Below, piece after piece: positions 6,292 through 8,051 of a stretch of 8,051 nt of DNA. Source of the stretch: an uncultured Prevotella sp. (lineage in GTDB: Bacteria > Bacteroidota > Bacteroidia > Bacteroidales > Bacteroidaceae); assembly GCA_900544825.1 (NCBI GenBank), contig UQWP01000100.1:1-8051 (forward strand). The letters run 5' to 3'. The translations under genes were made by a program, and so were the position numbers. The notes below the pieces were generated by a model that saw only the letters and a list, made by a program, of their open reading frames with translations, did no database searches and was not told where the DNA came from. The stretch's first letter is position 1, and each line of letters opens with the position of its first letter.

Positions 6292-6401
6292 AAATGCTCA
6301 TTCGAAATGAGTGGTTTTGCTCTGAATTACTCATTCTGAATGAGTAAAAATGATAGAAATTACTCATTCTGAATGAACAAAATGATAGAAATTACTCATT
6401 T
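6292..6401. repeat. Array of about 33-base units carrying an ACTCATTC/GAATGAGT palindrome
   Basis: ATTACTCATT recurs at 6326, 6359 and 6391 (spacings 33 and 32), with TGATAGAA between units. The first full unit has a perfect palindrome: ten-base arms around a single T (6327-6347). The second unit (6360-6380) has a decayed right arm, and the third is only a left half. A more diverged unit precedes them (CTCATT/AATGAG, 6297-6311). The array fills most of the space downstream of the gene ending at 6413. No U tract follows on either strand, so it is not a plain terminator. It accounts for much of the 305 bases without a gene at 6108-6412. Confidence 0.8.
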
Positions 6402-6412
6402 AATCCCGATCA

Positions 6413-7093
6413 TTACTGTTTATTGGAAGCAGCTTTCCATTCATCATAGATATGGCTAAAGATAGCTACGCCATCATTCAGTTGCTTCCTAGCTAAAGAC
6501 TTATCTTTGTTCCACCATTCAAGAATGTAATTCTTCAGTCCCTCATATTCCTTTTGATCCTTGAATTGTCGATCCAGGCTTCCCATTTTGCCAAGCGTTG
6601 CATTGTAAAGAATAAATGCCCTTTTCTGTCCATTAGGCTTCAGTGCATACCAAGTAGCCCAAGAGTTTCCTGTGTTTATGCCATTGCCAGGCAGAAATAC
6701 GTGAACTTGATAGACAGATGCATTCTTGCCGCGGTAAAGGAGTTCCATAAGGCGATCCTCTTTTACAGCCCTAATCGAATTACGTGCTATCGTTTGGCAA
6801 TGTTCCCACACTTCGCCTTCAGGGTGTTCCTCTGTGAGTGCAAGCCATTCCATCTTGGTTACTTTCTCAGCATCGTACTTCTTGGCTTTTTTGCCATCTG
6901 GATTCTCGGCAAGTCTTACTTGATATTCTAACGCCCACCCCATGTACTTCTTAGGAATGTAGCCCTCTATCTGTTTGCCATCCATCATAGTGAGGCGAAC
7001 ATGACGCATTTCTGGGTCGTCATTCTTGCGAGCGTGTGCAGCTATCGCTGCCACCATTACTGCTATGAGCAGCCAAAACTTCATTGCTTTCAT
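6413..7093 (-). CDS. Exported protein of unknown function (226 residues)
   Basis: I do not recognise the family. The N-terminus MKAMKFWLLIAVMVAAIAAHA (1-21) is a clear signal peptide with likely cleavage after AHA, so the protein should be periplasmic or outside the cell. It is not a lipoprotein: no lipobox cysteine. The mature part has a strand-rich first half (VRLTMMDGKQIEGYI, 32-46) and the KYDAEKVTKMEWLAL region (72-86). A probable core follows (ASVYQVHVFLPG, 125-136, and WATWYALKPNG, 145-155), then a helical, Trp-rich tail (YEGLKNYILEWW, 183-194). The mature protein has one Cys (99). The ATG follows AAAAGGA seven bases upstream, an unusually good ribosome site for this window. It lies 22 bases after the gene at 7116-7850 and is probably co-transcribed with it. 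Confidence 0.8.
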   Translation of the reverse strand: MKAMKFWLLIAVMVAAIAAHARKNDDPEMRHVRLTMMDGKQIEGYIPKKYMGWALEYQVRLAENPDGKKAKKYDAEKVTKMEWLALTEEHPEGEVWEHCQTIARNSIRAVKEDRLMELLYRGKNASVYQVHVFLPGNGINTGNSWATWYALKPNGQKRAFILYNATLGKMGSLDRQFKDQKEYEGLKNYILEWWNKDKSLARKQLNDGVAIFSHIYDEWKAASNKQ

Positions 7094-7115
7094 AATGATT
7101 CCTTTTAGTTGTTAT

Positions 7116-7850
7116 TTATTGTTTGCCATCTAATACTTCTATCACTCGTTGTATCATAGAACTTCGGTTGTGTTCACCTAGTCCAATGAGTTTCTTTTCC
7201 CATTCCTGTGAAAGTCCTACACAGTGGCAAAGTTCTCGGATAAAGGATTTGTCGCATTTCTTATAGGTATCTCCCAGACATATAAGCTTGCCATCAGTCT
7301 GTTTGACATAGAAGTCGCAAGCCGTCTTGCTTGGGATGAAAAACATTGCTGCTGCTGTGTTACATTGCCTAGCTTTCATTCCTCCCATGTCCGTCACGGA
7401 ATAACCTTGGGAGGCATAAATATAGACTTGCAATCGTGGGTGATTGACATATAGCCAGCTCCATCCCACATTTTCCAAAGGAACAAGTGTGCGTACGTTT
7501 TGCTTGGAGGTTGCATTCCACACCACTACAGAATCAATGTTGGCGAAAGGTATCACATCGCTAGTGCATTGGCGAGAAAAGAAGTTTCTATAAACTTGAA
7601 CATCCTTTTTCTTGCGTGGCAAGTCTATTCGGTCATTACTTTCATAGAGTTGCTGGATACCATTCTTTAGGTACACTCGTCCCTCGCATGATTGAGCTTG
7701 CATGCTAATAGTTCCCATATAAGCAAGCAAAATGCTAATGATGAGATATATTCGCCCCAAATTTACCTTCTCATGTACGGCTTTTTTAATCTTTCGGATG
7801 GTCTTGCCATTGGAAAGACGCCAACCTTCTATTTCTTCATATTTGCACAT
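7116..7850 (-). CDS. Exported cysteine-rich protein of unknown function (244 residues)
   Basis: No family is recognised. A hydrophobic stretch, IYLIISILLAYMGTISM (34-50), followed by QAQ-S suggests a signal peptide cut near residue 53, but from the ATG at 7850 it has an odd 30-residue leading part. A TTG at 7760 (codon 31), preceded by GAGAAGG at good distance, would give a normal 23-residue signal peptide. The promoter position fits either start. The mature region has YLKNGIQQLYE (60-70), an IPFANIDSVVVWNA segment (100-113), a strand pair LQVYIYASQGY (140-150), AAAMFFIPSK (166-175) and a helical tail. Eight cysteines follow the hydrophobic stretch (55, 95, 163, 178, 191, 199, 208, 210), which may form disulfides outside the cytoplasm. 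The order of these elements resembles the next gene's product. Confidence 0.75.
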   Translation of the reverse strand: MCKYEEIEGWRLSNGKTIRKIKKAVHEKVNLGRIYLIISILLAYMGTISMQAQSCEGRVYLKNGIQQLYESNDRIDLPRKKKDVQVYRNFFSRQCTSDVIPFANIDSVVVWNATSKQNVRTLVPLENVGWSWLYVNHPRLQVYIYASQGYSVTDMGGMKARQCNTAAAMFFIPSKTACDFYVKQTDGKLICLGDTYKKCDKSFIRELCHCVGLSQEWEKKLIGLGEHNRSSMIQRVIEVLDGKQ

Positions 7851-7875
7851 AAGCGATTTCTCTTGATAATTTTTG

Positions 7876-7907
7876 CAAATATACGAGGAAACTTTCTAAT
7901 TATCAAA
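7876..7907 (-). promoter_or_regulatory. Promoter of the two-gene exported-protein unit
   Basis: On the minus strand TTTG (7907-7904) is followed after 20 bases by TATATTTG (7883-7876), fitting the Bacteroidetes pattern. Transcription would begin near 7869, about 19 bases before the ATG at 7850, with AAGAGAAA in the short leader. Confidence 0.7.
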
Positions 7908-7924
7908 TGAATTAACCATTTTTT

Positions 7925-7966
7925 TTATATAAAAATAGGTACGCATCCTTTCGGGGGCGTGCCTAT
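7925..7966 (-). terminator. Terminator of a leftward gene lying outside the window
   Basis: ATAGGTACGC (7935-7944) pairs with GCGTGCCTAT (7957-7966) over ten bases, including one G-U pair. A further short TCC/GGG inner stem surrounds a TTTC loop. On the minus strand the hairpin is followed directly by TTTTTATATAAAAA, a U tract. The sequence upstream of it to the window's right edge shows no identifiable coding end, so the gene it serves is not visible. Confidence 0.75.
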
Positions 7967-7967
7967 A

Positions 7968-8051
7968 ACCTTATTATTATATTATACCTTATTATTACAA
8001 TAGTTCGTTAATAATTCAATAATGTGCTAAGCAGCTATACGCTGTAAGCAC
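7968..8051. other. AT-rich right edge with a small direct repeat and an incomplete hairpin
   Basis: ACCTTATTATTA occurs at 7968-7979 and 7986-7997. At the extreme end GTGCT (8024-8028) and CAGC (8032-8035) pair with GCTG (8041-8044) and AGCAC (8047-8051) around a TATAC loop. The stem may continue beyond the window. All three minus-strand frames have stops here, so at most a few C-terminal codons of an outside gene could be present. No confident gene. Confidence 0.4.

Noticed and set aside
6292..6401. CRISPR array
   Set aside because: The repeated part runs through nearly the whole 33-base unit, with no variable spacers and no cas genes; copies decay along the array.
6554..6931. A 125-codon plus-strand open frame
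   Set aside because: It is antisense to the exported-protein gene, which has a real signal peptide and ribosome site; no support for coding on this strand.
8024..8051. End of a tRNA gene or IS inverted repeat at the right edge
   Set aside because: Only one imperfect hairpin is visible; there is no acceptor/T-arm pattern, no CCA context and no matching inverted copy in the window.

Overview
The window looks like a chromosomal segment of a Prevotella/Segatella-type member of the Bacteroidota. Three things suggest this. The proteins match that group in style. The promoters fit the Bacteroidetes pattern of a TTTG box and a TAnnTTTG box. Translation starts are preceded by A-rich stretches such as AAGAAAAG rather than strong Shine-Dalgarno sites. 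The genus is an inference; no rRNA or other marker gene is present.

Layout. Bases 1-114 are the 3' end of a rightward gene. It is followed by a 20-base direct repeat, which lies inside a possible 22-codon ORF, and by a terminator shared with the next, convergent operon. Bases 267-3954 (minus strand) are a three-gene operon transcribed etfB, etfA, acyl-CoA dehydrogenase: a flavoprotein dehydrogenase together with its two-subunit electron carrier. Bases 3955-4238 are a divergent control region with a promoter for each side and three copies of a TTGTGC motif between them. Bases 4239-5405 (plus strand) encode a two-domain protein with a cytidylyltransferase-like N-terminus and a GHMP-kinase-like C-terminus. 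This is the most unusual enzyme in the window and its substrate is unknown. A terminator separates it from the convergent riboflavin synthase gene at 5505-6107 (minus strand).

Bases 6108-6412 hold the riboflavin synthase promoter, a possible rightward promoter with no gene behind it, and a 33-base-period array of palindromes built on ACTCATTC/GAATGAGT. Bases 6413-7850 (minus strand) are a two-gene unit for exported proteins of unknown function that share a general layout and may be distant paralogues. The right end (7920-8051) has a hairpin and U-tract terminator for a leftward gene outside the window.

Functional links. The dehydrogenase and EtfAB should form one redox module, with acyl-CoA oxidation or enoyl-CoA reduction coupled to Etf FAD. 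No thiolase, crotonase or CoA-transferase lies nearby to name the acyl substrate. Riboflavin synthase makes the precursor of the flavin these enzymes use, but it has its own promoter and nothing here shows co-regulation. No phage, IS element, CRISPR array, tRNA or rRNA was seen.
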